This document shows positions 23,823 through 36,452 of a stretch of 64,000 nt of DNA, piece after piece. The stretch is from NCBI GenBank assembly GCA_032622095.1, contig CP136061.1:1800001-1864000 (forward strand), read 5' to 3'. The translations under genes were made by a program, and so were the position numbers. Under the pieces are notes generated by a model. That model had not been told where the DNA came from. It was given only the letters and a program-made list of their open reading frames with translations, and ran no database searches. Each line of letters begins with the position of its first letter. The first letter of the stretch is position 1. This stretch comes from Siphonodentalium dalli (taxonomy: Eukaryota > Mollusca > Scaphopoda > Gadilida > Siphonodentaliidae).

Positions 23823-24880
23823 TCTACCGACCTTTTATTGAACTTATTATCTGAACATTTCCCATAAATTAATATATAGGAAATCTTCATGAATTGTATT
23901 ACCCATTCGTCTGTCTGACGTATGCATATATTTCCCGAAAACCCCTTCAGATAAGTAACATACATGTCCAATGAATAATTGAATAGCTGATGGGAGAATC
24001 CATTCAGAGATGGAAGGATTATGATTGCGAACACTGTTAAATTTGACTGCCAATTTGTCAAACAATCCATCGTAGTTATATGTGTATAGTGTGCTCTAGG
24101 TTATGAACGACAAACCATGTTATAATGTGTATTTGTTCCTCTGTTTACAACATGCGCAATCAGAACTCATTAGTTATTTTATTCCAAAATCCGTTGGCAT
24201 GAGACACTTGTATTCAACGGAATCAGTCATTGAATACATAGCGTTGTGTTTCACAAGTTGAATACAACTACTTTATGCATGGTTGCGTTGATGGAAAATC
24301 GATGGCTTATACATTACGCCAACGTTACAGTGATGTTAAAAATACAGGTTGTTCATCAGAATTATATCACTATTATGATAGATGTCGTTCACTGGCGACA
24401 ACATTCAATGATTGAACTTACCGGACACGGATGTGTCGAATAAATACAGAATACAACTTGCATCATAGTCTCATATCCTTTATGGAACTTGTTGCGGACA
24501 TCGCATAATTAAATTTCACCCGAGTTCCGATCTCTTAACATATATCTTTATATTATATCCAGTCCGCAACCCATCAGATAAAAGATTCTCGATTAATATT
24601 CACTTTGTGTTAAGTCTATTTACAACAGGCCTTTGTCACAAATTAGTTTTATATTATGTATCTGGAAATATTCAATGGCGGAATCACTCGTGTGTCAAGT
24701 CGCGTAACTTCTCTTTAATCCGCTATTTGCCGAGAACAGAGCATTGTTAAGAGGAATGGCCTATCTTGTTATGTTATGAAAACGAATTCAACAGATTCAG
24801 TTCTAATTTATTAGAGTTGGCCTATATATTCCCATAACTTTTTGTTAAGATTCGTTGGTTTATAAGTAATAGTTAGAGCA
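23823..24880. other. intron with fragment of the 68-bp family
   Basis: 23835-23866 ('attgaacttattatctgaac' plus 'atttccca') matches the array at 29.7 kb and also 26335-26360 and 48395-48420. Nothing else is recognised. Confidence 0.5.
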
Positions 24881-25510
24881 CAAAAAAATTTCTTTACCAG
24901 AATCAATCGAGTCGAAGACGAGATTTATTCTGGTATAGAACAATTCGCGTGCTCTGACCTACTTAGAGCACAAATGATCCCACATAATGCAATAAACTGG
25001 AAATGTTCCGTGCGCTGGCCGCGATTGGACACAATAACCGGTTAGACACGCCCAAAAAAGTGATTAACATGAATTGATCGCCGTTGAATGTGAGTAGATA
25101 TGTCCGAAACAATATGGACTGGTCCCAATTTGTCTGTTGGGTGTGCCTAACAATGGGGTAATCATTGAACGATTCCTTAGCCAGCCTTGGGAATTGGTGT
25201 ACTTTACCAAAAATCAGGGAACGATTGCAACAATGGGATTGTGCTCTAAGCAAGGGACAGAGTGTGCGAATAGTTCTTTAGCAGAAGCAATCAAGTCGAA
25301 GACGAGGTTTCTTCTGACAAAGACCTATTGGCATGCTCTGATCGACTTGAGTACAATTGGCCGCACACAATGGGACCAGCTAGAAATCACCATTGAGTGT
25401 GTTTATCACGACACACAATCCGTGCGCTGGCCGACACTGGACGCCTTGGAAATTGGTGTGCTTTACCAAAATTGGGGAACGATTGTAACAATTGGAGTGC
25501 TATAAAACTA
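24880..25510. repeat. diverged direct duplication, about 350-bp spacing
   Basis: 'accagaatcaatcgagtcga' plus 'agacgag' (about 24897) resembles 'gcagaagcaatcaagtcgaagacgag' (about 25280), and 'cgtgcgctggccg' occurs near 25009 and 25420. An inverted relation ('attggtgtactttacca' and others) is also present. No gene. Confidence 0.5.
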
Positions 25511-26660
25511 ATTATGAGTCATGGAAACCAGTCAACTTGAGCTTATGTCACTAGGAAATGAATTTTTCTATCAATTATTTTCTATGAATCGGGACAAATT
25601 ATGTGGCTATTTTGTAGATCAAGACTACACTTTGATTGAAAATTTATCTTTTATAACATTTTTTGTTATCTTTAAGTTGACAGACAATGGTGGTTTCCAC
25701 ACATATTAATTAGTGGAGGAGCTAGGAGACAAGGCGTCTGCATAAATCGTGCCCATCTGTACGATACAATACATGCAAGAGCATACTTTGTTTTGTCCTT
25801 CATTGAAATAATATAACATGTCACATAAAATGAAAAATAATGGATGAATTTCCAACACCATTGCGCAAATCCAAATTTCAGTACATTATGATTTGACACC
25901 AAAAATGTTGTTTGAAAATAGGCAATTTAACAATGAAGGTATGCGTTGATATCCAAAATACATTGAACAAAGAATTACCAATGCTCCAAGCTACCTACTC
26001 GGTTGTTGATTGGTAGAAAATATCTACTAATAATTATTTGATTGACAGCCTTGGAAACGTCCGTAAAATATATGATTGTTCCACGCGAAGAAAAGTCGGA
26101 ACATTATTTTCAAAATCTTTGAACCCAATAAGTTTTCTTGTGGCATATCAATTCGTATCAAGTATTTAATATACATAATGTAATTCCTGAAACCCGACCG
26201 GGGTATTACAACATATAAGAGCATAACTTCTGACTTCTAACCGCTACATGGCTTTCTATACTAAATGATAACTGACCACTAGTTACCTTAGGAAATGTTC
26301 AGATAATACGTTGAACAAACGACCACATGTTTGTTGCACTTATTATCTGAACATTTCCCACTAATGAATAGGAATCCGTAAACAATTCGTGTGCTTATAT
26401 TTCCCGATCACCCTCCAGCTTAATACTGGACCATTCCAATGTATACTGTAAAACTGATGTTCTGAGAAAGATCCCATATTGTCAGCGAGGAATTTTCGAT
26501 TTCTTTTTGTCGATTCTTCGGTTTTCGAATATGAAAACAACATTTCAACAGATAGGTTAATTTTTTTAAAGGGACATAAGACACTTGCAGAATGTAAATG
26601 TAAAAACCATTGAATTATCAAAAATTATCATCACTAAGAATAACGGGAAAATATAGATAT
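25510..26660. other. intron, nothing recognised except a short repeat fragment
   Basis: 26335-26360 holds 'cttattatctgaacatttcc', a fragment of the 68-bp family. No coding signal otherwise. Confidence 0.45.
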
Positions 26661-26673
26661 TATAAGTTATTTT

Positions 26674-26785
26674 GGTGGATTGACGGTAACATGGTGTGAC
26701 ATTGACGGCTTGGAATTTCGCGACTTGACTCGGTTGAACAGAAGCTCCAAGCCGTCAATGTCACACGATGTTAACGTCAATCCAC
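26674..26785. repeat. 112-bp foldback, arms about 40 bp
   Basis: 'ggtggattgacggtaacatg' through 'cattgacggcttgga' pairs with 'tccaagccgtcaatg' through 'ttaacgtcaatccacc'. The centre is 'atttcgcgacttgactcgg' and flanks. Confidence 0.87.
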
Positions 26786-27069
26786 CACAATAACGTATAT
26801 GTTCTGCCGGCAGTCCTTGTCATTCATAGCAATTTGACATTTATTCTGAAGAAGGGTCAGCAGAAAGTTTCAACAGTTCCTATCATTCTGTCCATAACGT
26901 TGTTCAACTTGAAATGTCATGAAAGAAAAATGCCAGCGAGAGACGATGAAATGGTTGTCTTGGTTTCCCTTATGTTGACGGCTGGAGACGTACACCTGGA
27001 ATATGTTGCGCGGCTCTCTGACCAATCAAAGACGCTGTTTCTTACTGGAGGCGGAATATAATATTATAT

Positions 27070-27580
27070 ATATAGTTTATTACATGATCCTACCCTTATT
27101 CCATTCAATAAACCCATTCTATAAATTTTGATATGCAACGTTCGTTGCATAACAAGTAATACTGCAGGTGACATTTGACTTCGGTTTTACGTCTGTTTAC
27201 ATTCTGTCTTAAAATTCTATGGCTTCCAACATTTTCCCAACTAACTCTAATGAATGAAGATTTTGAAAAGTTATTTCATTAAATATACGCCATTAAATAC
27301 GCTAAAGAGTCTGTATTTAACTGGGACTATTTCTTTACCAGGGCAAACAACGCATAGTTATGTGAAAAGTCAGAACAAGCATACTAGAAGCCGGTGTTAA
27401 TTTCACGCCCCTATGTTTATTAAGGATTTGGATCATGCAATAAATATAATTTACATCTCGTCCCCAGCGGAATTTACAAACACGTCCAGTAAATTAGGTC
27501 TGGACATCGCCATTGGCTAGCTACAGATCTAATTTACTGGACTCGTTTTGTAAATTCCGCTATAAACTGGAGACTCCTTG
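27070..27580. mobile_element. dispersed 0.5-kb element, copy A, ending in a palindrome
   Basis: It starts at 'ttattacatgatcctaccct' and includes 'attccattcaataaaccca' and 'aggtgacatttgac'. It ends in a hairpin: 'gcggaatttacaaacacgtc' with 'cagtaaattaggtctgga', then the complement. A second copy is at 28620-29155. There is no protein. A terminal hairpin could suggest a non-autonomous rolling-circle element, but I see no convincing CTRR end. Confidence 0.75.
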
Positions 27581-28064
27581 TAGGTCCTCTATATCTTATA
27601 TTTAGTATTGCCTAGCTGGTGTGTTCGACTTCGTCCGGGCTATTAGGGATTTCTTTGTGACCGCAAATGAAATTGGACCCGTCCATATTGTTACCGGGAT
27701 AAAATTTGAGTCGCATCGGTCGAGCAGTTTTCGATTCTATAAGACACATACACACATAAAGACAGACAGACGTTCCAAAATATATTAGATAACTCTTGAA
27801 TGCTGCCGGGTGTTAAAACATTTGTTGTGTAAACATAACTTTAGCTGTGCCAACCATATTATCAACAAACAGTTGGGCACATTCTGATCAAATCATGAAG
27901 GTCTATTACAGAAGCTATTTTCAACTTAAACATTTTATTTGGTATTACATCTGTGGATGCTAGGAGAGTTATCAATAATAAAACATGAGAATTGTTTTTA
28001 TCAATTTTCGATTATTTTGTTAGTGATGTTGGTTTTACATGTTGGTGAATTATGTCCCTTTACG

Positions 28065-28414
28065 TTAAAGGGGTACTATACACTAAATCCGGCCACGTAT
28101 GAGTCCATCTCGTTTGAACACAACAGAATATATGCAACAAATAAATGAATTTGAGCCAGGAAGTAGTGCAAAACACACTCATGTGATCCATGAACGATGC
28201 AAACAACATGGTATTTCCAATGACAATGAATAAATGGCTATCATAAATTCATTTTCATTATATTTACGATGTTGTTTGCATCATTCATAGAGCACATGAG
28301 TGCATTTTGCACAAATCCATTGCTCAAGTTGATTCATTTGTTGCATATATTCTGTTGAGTATAAAAGTAGATGGTCCCATATATGACCGGATTTAGTGTA
28401 TAGGACACCTTTAA
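28065..28414. mobile_element. foldback MITE with TTAA-type ends, TIRs about 150 bp
   Basis: The left end is 'ttaaaggggtactatacact' and the right end is the complement of 'ttaaaggtgtcctatacact'. Long inner stretches ('gcaacaaataaatgaatt', 'gatgcaaacaacatggtat') also pair. The TTAA edges fit a piggyBac-type target, by inference. No transposase. Confidence 0.82.
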
Positions 28415-28619
28415 CAGACAATTATTTATGCACAATTATAGTAAACCTGTTTAGGGATCGGTCACGTTCGTCTCATGAATGTGGAAAATTGCACTCGGTA
28501 TCCATTGCCTGATCTGTGTATCATGAGTTATTTATTTAGTGAGATAACAATAAGACTATAACACAGACATGGATATATCAATAACAAAGGTACAGTTTGA
28601 CACACCCGGTCTCAAGACA

Positions 28620-29155
28620 AATTTTATTGCATGATCCTACCCTTATTCCATTCAATAAACCCATTCTATAAATTGTGATATTAAACGTTCGTTTAATAAC
28701 AGGAAATAGTGCCAGGTGACATTTGACATCCGGTTTGTCATCTGTTTACAATCCGTACGCTGCGTCTCAAAACAATATGGCTTCCACTTAACTACAATGA
28801 TGGAAGAGTTGAAAAGTTATGTCATTAAATATACGCCATTAAATACGCCAGAGTATTTATTTATCTAGGACTATTTCTTTACGCGGGAAAACAACGTAAA
28901 GTTACGTGAAATGCCATCGCATGCCTTGTAGAAGCTGATCTTAGTTTTGCGTCCCATTTGTTGGTGTAAGTATTTTTTCTCTAGGTTTTGGATCATGTAA
29001 TAAATAGAAACTACAACTCGTCCCCAGTTTATAGCGGAATTTACAAAACGAGTCCAGTAAATTAGGTCTGGACCTCGCCAAAGGCTCGGTCCACACCTAA
29101 TTTACTGGACTCGTTTTGTAAATTCCGCTCTAAACTGGGGACGAGTTGTATATCC
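28620..29155. mobile_element. dispersed 0.5-kb element, copy B, with 130-bp palindrome
   Basis: It is similar to 27070-27580 along its length. Its palindrome (about 29025-29152) is longer and nearly perfect: 'aactcgtccccagttt' at one edge and 'aaactggggacgagtt' at the other. Copy A lacks the outer part of the left arm at this point. Confidence 0.8.
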
Positions 29156-29378
29156 TCTATATAAGTAACGGTGTATGCATACCGATATCATGTTATATAG
29201 TACACACTACTATAATAGCCACACACACGAGGGCTTTTACTCAGTGTCGTTCTTGATAAAGGAATCTTTTTCATTTGGTATGCCTTATTCAAATGTGTTA
29301 CTTGTACACGGAAGTATATAAGGTAAATGACCAATACAAATTGAACACTAGGTAATTATGGGTAACTAGGGTACAAAC

Positions 29379-29423
29379 CTTGAGTATTTTCAGGGCAGGC
29401 ATCCCCAATGCGGAAATGACTTG
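29379..29423 (-). CDS. micro-exon 10 (45 nt)
   Basis: The acceptor is attcgatttttcag and the donor GTTTGTACCC, the weakest donor in the accepted set. From base 1 it reads QVISALGMPALKILK, an amphipathic pattern with two lysines. From base 3 it reads SHFRIGDACPENTQ. Length is 3n. Confidence 0.5.
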
Positions 29424-29689
29424 CTGAAAAATCGAATCAGTATTAATATAATCTATTAAAATATAGACAGTGTACATGTGTTGAGAGTCAGAATGAATAC
29501 CCGTGGTGCAACACGATTATAGTATTATTGTAATTAAATTATATACCAGGATTCTATATTATGTTCATTACAACCCGTAGTGTGGAAGCATATCGAACCA
29601 TGTATGACATACACACATGTGTATGCAATGTTGACAGCACTATGATAGATAAATAAAAGTGCAGAAGGGAACCTATTTATTGAGGGAGA

Positions 29690-30205
29690 TGTTTAGATAA
29701 TAAGTTCAGCAAACGACCTGTTAAACTTATTATCTGAATATTTCCTATGCGTTAACTACTCATCTATACTGCTTTAGTACAGAAAGTGTTGAACTTATTA
29801 TCTGAATATTTCCTATGCGTTAACTACTCATCAATGATGCTTTAGTATAGAAAGGGTTAAACTTATTATCTGAACATTTCCTATGGGATAACTACTTATC
29901 AATGATGCTTAGTATAGAAAGGGTTACACTTATTATCTGAACATATACTATGGGATAACTATTCATCAACGGTGCTTTACTTTAGGAATGGTTAAACTTA
30001 TTATGTGAACATTTCCTTTGGGATAACTACTCAAAATATGATGCTTTATTATAGGAATGGTTAAACTTATTATCTGAACATTCCCTATGGATAACTACTC
30101 AGCAATGATGCTTTAGTATAGGAAGGGTTAAACTTATTATCCGAACATTTCCTATGGGATAACTACTCATCAATGATTCTTTAGTATAGAAAGCGTTAAA
30201 GGGTA
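29690..30205. repeat. 68-bp tandem repeat, about 7 copies
   Basis: The unit is 'aaacttattatctgaacatt' plus 'tcctatgggataactactca' plus 'tcaatgatgctttagtatag' plus 'aaagggtt'. Single fragments are dispersed at 0.3, 23.8, 26.3 and 48.4 kb, so the array grew from a dispersed repeat. Confidence 0.92.
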
Positions 30206-30209
30206 AAGT

Positions 30210-30660
30210 TTGATCGAATCCCTATTTGTAATAAACGCAATCATTGTTGTTTGTTATCCCTCTACCACATCTTCGCAACAACATCATGTCAGCATGGGAT
30301 ATTCTCAAGGGAATAAAGGCATTTATTACACTCCTATGCCTGATTTATTACACTCATATGCCTGATTTACATTGATTTCTCGAGTGATTATAGACGATAT
30401 TTTCACTAGTGAATTATGTCACTTTAACTATAGCGCTATCGAAATGTATGCGTCATATTTATAATGGCGGTATTATTCTGAGTTCTGGTAATCAGACGTT
30501 ATAGTGGAATATTATAAACAGAATATAATTCATTCCTGGCAGGGACTATTTTGTAAAACACTCGAGCGCTGACTTGTTTGTACAACGTCACTGCCTCTCA
30601 TGAATTATTTGACGTCACCAGAACTTTGAGTCAAGTGATTATACTCTACGGAATGATAAA
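30210..30660. other. intron, nothing recognised
   Basis: No tandem period, foldback or coding signal that I can support. Confidence 0.45.
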
Positions 30661-30760
30661 TAGGAAGCAAGTCTTGAAATAGTAAGTCTGTCATTTACAG
30701 AATTAGGTCCCCAGAGGGTGAATTCAATGATGCTACCCCGACATCGTTTATTTACCCTGT

Positions 30761-30829
30761 GCCAATGCATTATCTTATATATGCGAGTCGACCATAGGTC
30801 GCCTCGCATATATAATAGAATGCATTGGC
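30761..30829. repeat. hairpin element copy 2
   Basis: 'gccaatgcattatcttatat' arm, centre 'gtcgaccataggtcgcc', complementary arm. It lies in the opposite sense to the copy at 18256 (the centre reads as its complement). Confidence 0.9.
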
Positions 30830-31490
30830 CTAACAATTTTTTACAATTTTAATATTTTGTTCTTGTATTCTTTAACAAATTTATAATTTCACCCATACAG
30901 AGCCCCAGACAAACATGAGCAGACGAAAACTCTTAAATAAGCTTCTATATATGTGTGGGGCTCCCCGCAGGGTAATGGATGTTTTTTATTGTGCTTAACC
31001 TCGTCTTCTGTTAAGTATATCTATAGTATCAAATTAGGATTGTTTTTAGTCACTGTTTCCCTTCTGTTCAGATTCTATATCCCCCAATTTGCAGAAGATA
31101 AAATGAATAATCGAGGTTACTAATGGGTGAACATCACAAACTTCAACTCGGAAACATCAATCTGATCCTTTACATTTAGGGACACGAAAATAAGTCAAAT
31201 AACACGACAATGAGTTCTGAATCGGGGTGCGTCTGAATCGGGGTGAGTCTGCATAAAAAGTCCAGACACAGGGACGGGGTGTGTGGGATGTTCGAGGTAG
31301 GAAAGAAATGAGAGATGCAAATTGTGTTCAATCAACATTATATCACTTAGTTTTGTGCTGTGTTTACCTGTTGCATCATTTCTCAGTTTGATAATCACAT
31401 TCAAGTGACTAAAGAACATTGGGTGCATCACCAGGCTGGACACTCATGCCTATATTATACCGTGCATGTAGTCCAGTTGTTTAGCGATTT

Positions 31491-31950
31491 GTGACCCGCC
31501 ATATCAAATCCAGTCGTAAGTCGGGATATTTGTACCCTGTGCCAATGCATTCTCTTATATATGCGAGTCGACCATAGGTCGCCTCGCATATATAAGAGAA
31601 TGCATTGGCCTAACAATTTTTTTTATCATTATTTTTAAATAAAGGTTTCTTACAATTTTTAGGACATAAAATAAAAAATATCCATTACCCTGCAGGGAGC
31701 CCCACACATATATAGAAGCTTATTTAAGAGTTTTCGTCTGCTCATGTTTGTCTTGGGCTCTGTATGGGTGAAATTATAAATTTGTTAAAGAATAGAAGAC
31801 AAAAATATTAAAATTGTAAAAAATTGTTAGGCCAATGCATTCTCTTATATGTGCGAGGCGACCTATGGTCGACTCGCATATATAATAGAATGCATTGGCA
31901 CAGGGTAAAAAAAATCCCGACTTACGACTGGATTTGATATGGCGGGTCAC
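31491..31950. mobile_element. 460-bp palindrome containing two hairpin copies (3 and 4)
   Basis: The outer arm 'gtgacccgccatatcaaatc' with 'cagtcgtaagtcggga' is matched by its complement at 31915-31950. Inside are hairpin copies at 31541-31609 and 31831-31899 in opposite orientation. Between them is 'ttaccctgcagggagcccca', also found at 18160 and 30960. It is a palindrome of palindromes. Confidence 0.88.
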
Positions 31951-32590
31951 ATTTAGTTGGGTGATTTTTAAACAATTCATTTCATTTCAAAAGGACAGGT
32001 GTTGAATGATATTATTGAGCCTATATTCCATTCTTATTACTATTACATGTACTTCGGACAGTACTATCAATGTCTTATTCTTCCTCCATAGTTCTGCTAT
32101 TCGATATTCAAGTCAATAAGCATGTACCAGCAGACCTTAACATGGCTACATATATAAAATATAAACCCATTTTGGATTACAAAATGTAACATCCGTATGT
32201 CAACAGTGTAAAATTATAACAAACGATTTGCAAATTTCATCTTGCCCTCTGAACCTTTTAAACTAGTTACTGGTTACCAAAACCATTTTATTTTGTATGG
32301 GATGTTAGACCACACATAAGCAATCAAACACGGGCATACTGCCCAGTCCAGATGTCACATGGAGTGCATTGGCCAACAAACTTGAACAACTCTATGTGTA
32401 CATGGACCATGAGAATTGTGAGGTGAATGTAGTAAGATCTTAAGATGAAATCCCTATACAATGTATATATTTATATATTCACTCAGAAGTATTTCCATGT
32501 TGGCAAAAAGGCAGGAAGCAGATAACTATGAAAATTGTTTATGATTATGATGCGGATCATGCTACTACTATTCCACTGTTTTATGTTGTA

Positions 32591-32961
32591 TTAACCCTTT
32601 ACCCAACAAAACGGCCAAAACCGGCCTAAAATATCTTCGGTCTGTCTCAATAGAACCATACAAATATGGATATCATTGGAACCGGCTCCTTGACCACATT
32701 GTGATAGTTACAGTTATGCCCTGTGCCAATGCATTCTCTTATATATGCGAGTCGACCATAGGTCGCCTCGGCCTCGCATATATAAGAGAATGCATTGGCC
32801 TAAAAAAATATTACCATTTTTTCTTACATTCTTTAACAATTTTATAATTTTTAATGTGTTAAGCCAATGCATTCTCTTATATATGCGAGGCGACCTATGG
32901 TCGACTCGCATATATAAGAGAATGCATTGGCACAGGGCCCTTCTGTTGGGTAAAGGGTTAA
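32591..32961. mobile_element. 371-bp palindrome containing hairpin copies 5 and 6
   Basis: The outer arms are 'ttaaccctttacccaacaaa' and its complement 'tctgttgggtaaagggttaa'. Hairpin copies sit at 32725-32799 (with a small 'cctcgg' duplication in its centre) and 32863-32931. The design matches 31491-31950: two hairpins facing each other inside larger arms, but with unrelated outer arms. Confidence 0.86.
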
Positions 32962-33461
32962 TACTATATTGGAATATGCTAAAATAGTATTTTCTGGAAA
33001 GAACTAGGCTGATATTATTTTGCTTCATATTATTCACATTTATGTACTGCCAATTTGTCATGATCCGCCCTGTCAGAAAGGGAAAATTAATGACCCAAAA
33101 TACCAAACATTTTACAGAATATGAGCACTCATATTTAAACTTGGTTTTATCGCACACTACAAACATTACGAAATCAGAATTATCAATATATAGGTCTTCT
33201 TGTCAGGAGAGTAACATTGGAAATTCTGATCGACACGAACCGACTGAGATCTGAACAATCTTTTCCTTCCCAGAAATTTCTAAAATAAATTTCAGACATA
33301 TTTTTGAGAAAATCCATTTGGAAATAACTGGAATGTTCGGGGAAAACGTGCGTTTGGCCTTGATGTGCAATGTTTGATCTCTCGGCACCAATCTCACGAG
33401 GAGTGCCCACAAAGAATACATAATAATGAATAAGTGTGTAACAAGTTGATTATCTACTCAC

Positions 33462-33500
33462 CGACAATTGAATATTAGAAGGAAGCAAACTTCTCTTACC
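33462..33500 (-). CDS. micro-exon 9 (39 nt), starts GKR
   Basis: The acceptor is gttctattttcag and the donor GTGAGTAGATAATC. From base 1 it reads GKRSLLPSNIQLS. The frame starting at base 3 is closed by TAA at once. GKR at an exon start also occurs in the exon at 13490-13543. In neuropeptide precursors GKR is an amidation plus cleavage signal; here that is only a resemblance. Confidence 0.55.
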
Positions 33501-33782
33501 CTGAAAATAGAACGCATTAATTTTGATTTGTTCCAATCCAAGAAGGTAGGCAAGACTGTGTTATTGGTTGTTTTTGTGTATGTTTACAAACATAATATTA
33601 TGAAAAAAATGATGAATCATTGCAAAGAAACATGAGAATGTAGTACATTGTAAATGAGCATCATGGTCACAATGGCCCGTCTCCCTATCACTTGATTTAC
33701 ATGAAATTAAAATGATGCGTGACAACATGAAATGAAAAACTCAATTTTGGGAAACACTGGATAAACGTCAATGTAAAGGACA

Positions 33783-33957
33783 ATTTAAATAACCATCCAT
33801 AATATGTGCCTTATTGTTTAAATAACCATCCATAATATGTGCCTTATTGTTTAAATAACCATCCATAATATGTGCCTTATTGGTTAAATAACCATCCATA
33901 ATATGTGCCTTATTGTTTAAATAACCATCCATAATATGTGCCTTATTGGTTAAATAA
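33783..33957. repeat. 33-bp tandem repeat, 5 copies
   Basis: The unit is 'taaataaccatccataata' plus 'tgtgccttattgtt'. It is about 280 bp upstream of the acceptor of micro-exon 9 (the minus-strand intron before it). Confidence 0.93.
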
Positions 33958-33959
33958 TC

Positions 33960-35235
33960 TCAATTTGGATATTTTTTCTAAAGAAAGGTTCTGAAGGAAA
34001 CTGAAACTTTATGCCCAAATTAGCAGTCTCCCATTTCAAGTTGCCCATCTCTGAGGTATTACTGTGTTGCCAGGTGTCAAGGCATGCTAATACGTCCTGC
34101 ATGTTCTGTAATTAGAATATGCTAAAATCATATAATGCAACATGCAATATCGGAAGGAACTATACACCCATTCACGAGATGAACATACGTATGCCGTTCT
34201 GTAACAAGATGCTGTCGCAGGTTAGAAGATTATTGTTGGCAAAGTCAATCTACGTTAGATGTTAACTGAATGTGGAGTAACCTTTGCCAGTATTGTTTAC
34301 ATGGTTGTCATGGTTTATACAATTTATTGCGACCAATAAATTACTCAAGTCTAATAAATCAATAACATTAACATATATGAGAAAAGGGAACATAAGCACT
34401 GCAGTGAACATGCATCTATTCACAATTGCCATCGACTATGAGTAGTACACCCTTATCCACAGTATCGCTACCACACCACCTATTGCCGGGTCAGAACACA
34501 CCCCAATGCACACATGGTATATTATTACATCTATACCCTATGTCAAGCGAGATCAGTGTTCACACTGGCCCAAAATGTTCTTGAGCCACCACCTTAGCCA
34601 CTTGTGAATTTTTGTTTAGCCACTTGTCATTTTCTTGAGCCACATTTTTTCAACCCATATTTTATCTTTGATTAAATGTTGGTACGAGAAGCCCTCTCAC
34701 ATTACAGTCGACACGGGTACACAATATAGTGTTTATGCACAGTCTGATATTATAGGATATGTGTCCTTTCTTTGTTTCACTAATGTTTGGCGATGTTAAA
34801 GCAATACAATGAATGTGTGTTTTTATCGACTAGAAATAGGAAACCCATTGTACGTGATATAATTACAACAAGTCCATGTGGCATAAGCTGATAATCAATT
34901 ATCGAATTCTTTCATTAATACTCTTGTGGCGGGATAGTGTTGCCTGATTGTTGAACTTAATCTGTCGGACGGCAGTTAATTTAAGAGCCACACACCCAAA
35001 TTCTTTGAGCCACTTTCTTTATCTGAATATGATACATTTAATAATGATGTGTATCGAATCAACTGGTTACCCTTATTGTCAGCACATGTGTGCACATAGA
35101 TTATGTTAATATATATACCTTTATTTACTCAAATATCCTGAGCAGTAATAACATAATTACAGATTACATGTACATTGTTTGACAAAAGAAAAGCAAAATG
35201 ACATGAAGAGAACATTTAGTATAAACGGTCTGCCG
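33960..35235. other. intron, nothing recognised
   Basis: A short tandem-like run of 'ttgagccac' words near 34575-34650 and again near 35005; otherwise plain AT-rich DNA. Confidence 0.45.
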
Positions 35236-35282
35236 ACCACGGTGTCCTCCGACAACCTGGCAAGTCGATGCCGCTTTGTTAA

Positions 35283-35850
35283 AGAAAATTATAAAACAAA
35301 TTGAAATTTTCAAAGTCGAAGAGGGTTAATAATTCCGTCAAAAAAAACTTTTTCCGTCATATATACACATGTTGCACATATCCAATATGTGGGTAACAAT
35401 ACTCTGAAGTTTCAAATATCTACGATCAAAACTGTTGGAGGAGTTGATTACACCATGAAGGTACCCTCATACAGAAAATTATAAAAAATGTTGAAATTTT
35501 CTAAGTCGAAAAGCGTCAATAACTCTGTCAAAAAATAATTTTCCCGTCATCTATATACATGTTGCACATCTTCAATATATGGGCAACAATATTCTTAAGT
35601 TTAAAATCTATTGAATGAAAACTGTAGGAGGAGTTGATTACACCATGAAGGTACCCTCATACTGAAAATTTAAAAAACATGTTGAAATTTCTAAATCTAA
35701 AAGGGTTAATAACTCCGTCAAATAATAATTTTCCGTCATCTATATACATGGTGCACATCTTCAATATATGGGCAACAATATTCTGAAGTTCAAAATCTCT
35801 GGGATGAAATATGTAGGAGGAGATGATTACACCATGAAGGTGCTCAAAAG
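35283..35850. repeat. about 185-bp tandem repeat, 3 copies
   Basis: Each copy has 'gaaattttcaaagtcgaa' at its start, 'aataactccgtcaaa', 'catgttgcacatcttcaat' and 'gttgattacaccatgaagg' at its end. Copies are diverged by 10 to 15 percent by eye. It runs into 'gacggacggagcccg...gtcgggggacaataaaa' (35870-35930), an end shared with other dispersed elements. Confidence 0.88.
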
Positions 35851-36059
35851 TGTGACAGACGAATGGACGGACGGAGCCCGTTTCTATAGTCCCCCTTTTC
35901 TGTCAGAACGTCGGGGGACAATAAAATGTAAGGGGAGTCTAAACACACAAAATACTAACAAATAGACCGAACACAAACAGAACGCATAGATAGTCTCCAG
36001 ACACAACGTTCATAAACAACAACAAACATTGACGCACATACTTACACACACTCCCTTAC

Positions 36060-36120
36060 ATACTTACACACATACAACACACACACACACACATATACAT
36101 ATGCACAGATGCACACATAT
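36060..36120. repeat. AC-rich microsatellite
   Basis: Runs of 'acacacacacac' and 'catacacacat' type words over about 60-110 bp. Confidence 0.75.
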
Positions 36121-36452
36121 ACGTACATATACATCACTCGCATACTCATGAACGATCTCGTCCGCAATTACGCGCACAACCGGGCAGGGAGATATTCATG
36201 CATGCATGGTAGACGTGTGTGCATGAAGACAGATGCATGATTCGATATGCAACGGACAGACAGACAGGCATAAAGACAGACATACAACATTATACACTGG
36301 GTATAGATAATAGACTGGTCTGGATATATGTGATAGTATACAAGCCGGCGTCAAAATATAGTGCCGAACATTTGCAGAATGAGAGTCCCCAGAGGGTGAA
36401 TTTAGTTATGATACCCGCTGTGGTTTTGTCCACTGCCTGACATAATAAATAC

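Noticed and set aside
26404-26437. Minus-strand exon reading YTLEWSSIKLE after gttttacag
   Set aside because: Length 34 nt to the only GT (GTGATC), which is a weak donor; no support from neighbours.
34098-34109. 12-nt minus-strand exon reading NMQD with a good acceptor
   Set aside because: Donor GTATTA is weak and the piece is too short to support without transcripts; it would fit the symmetric pattern.
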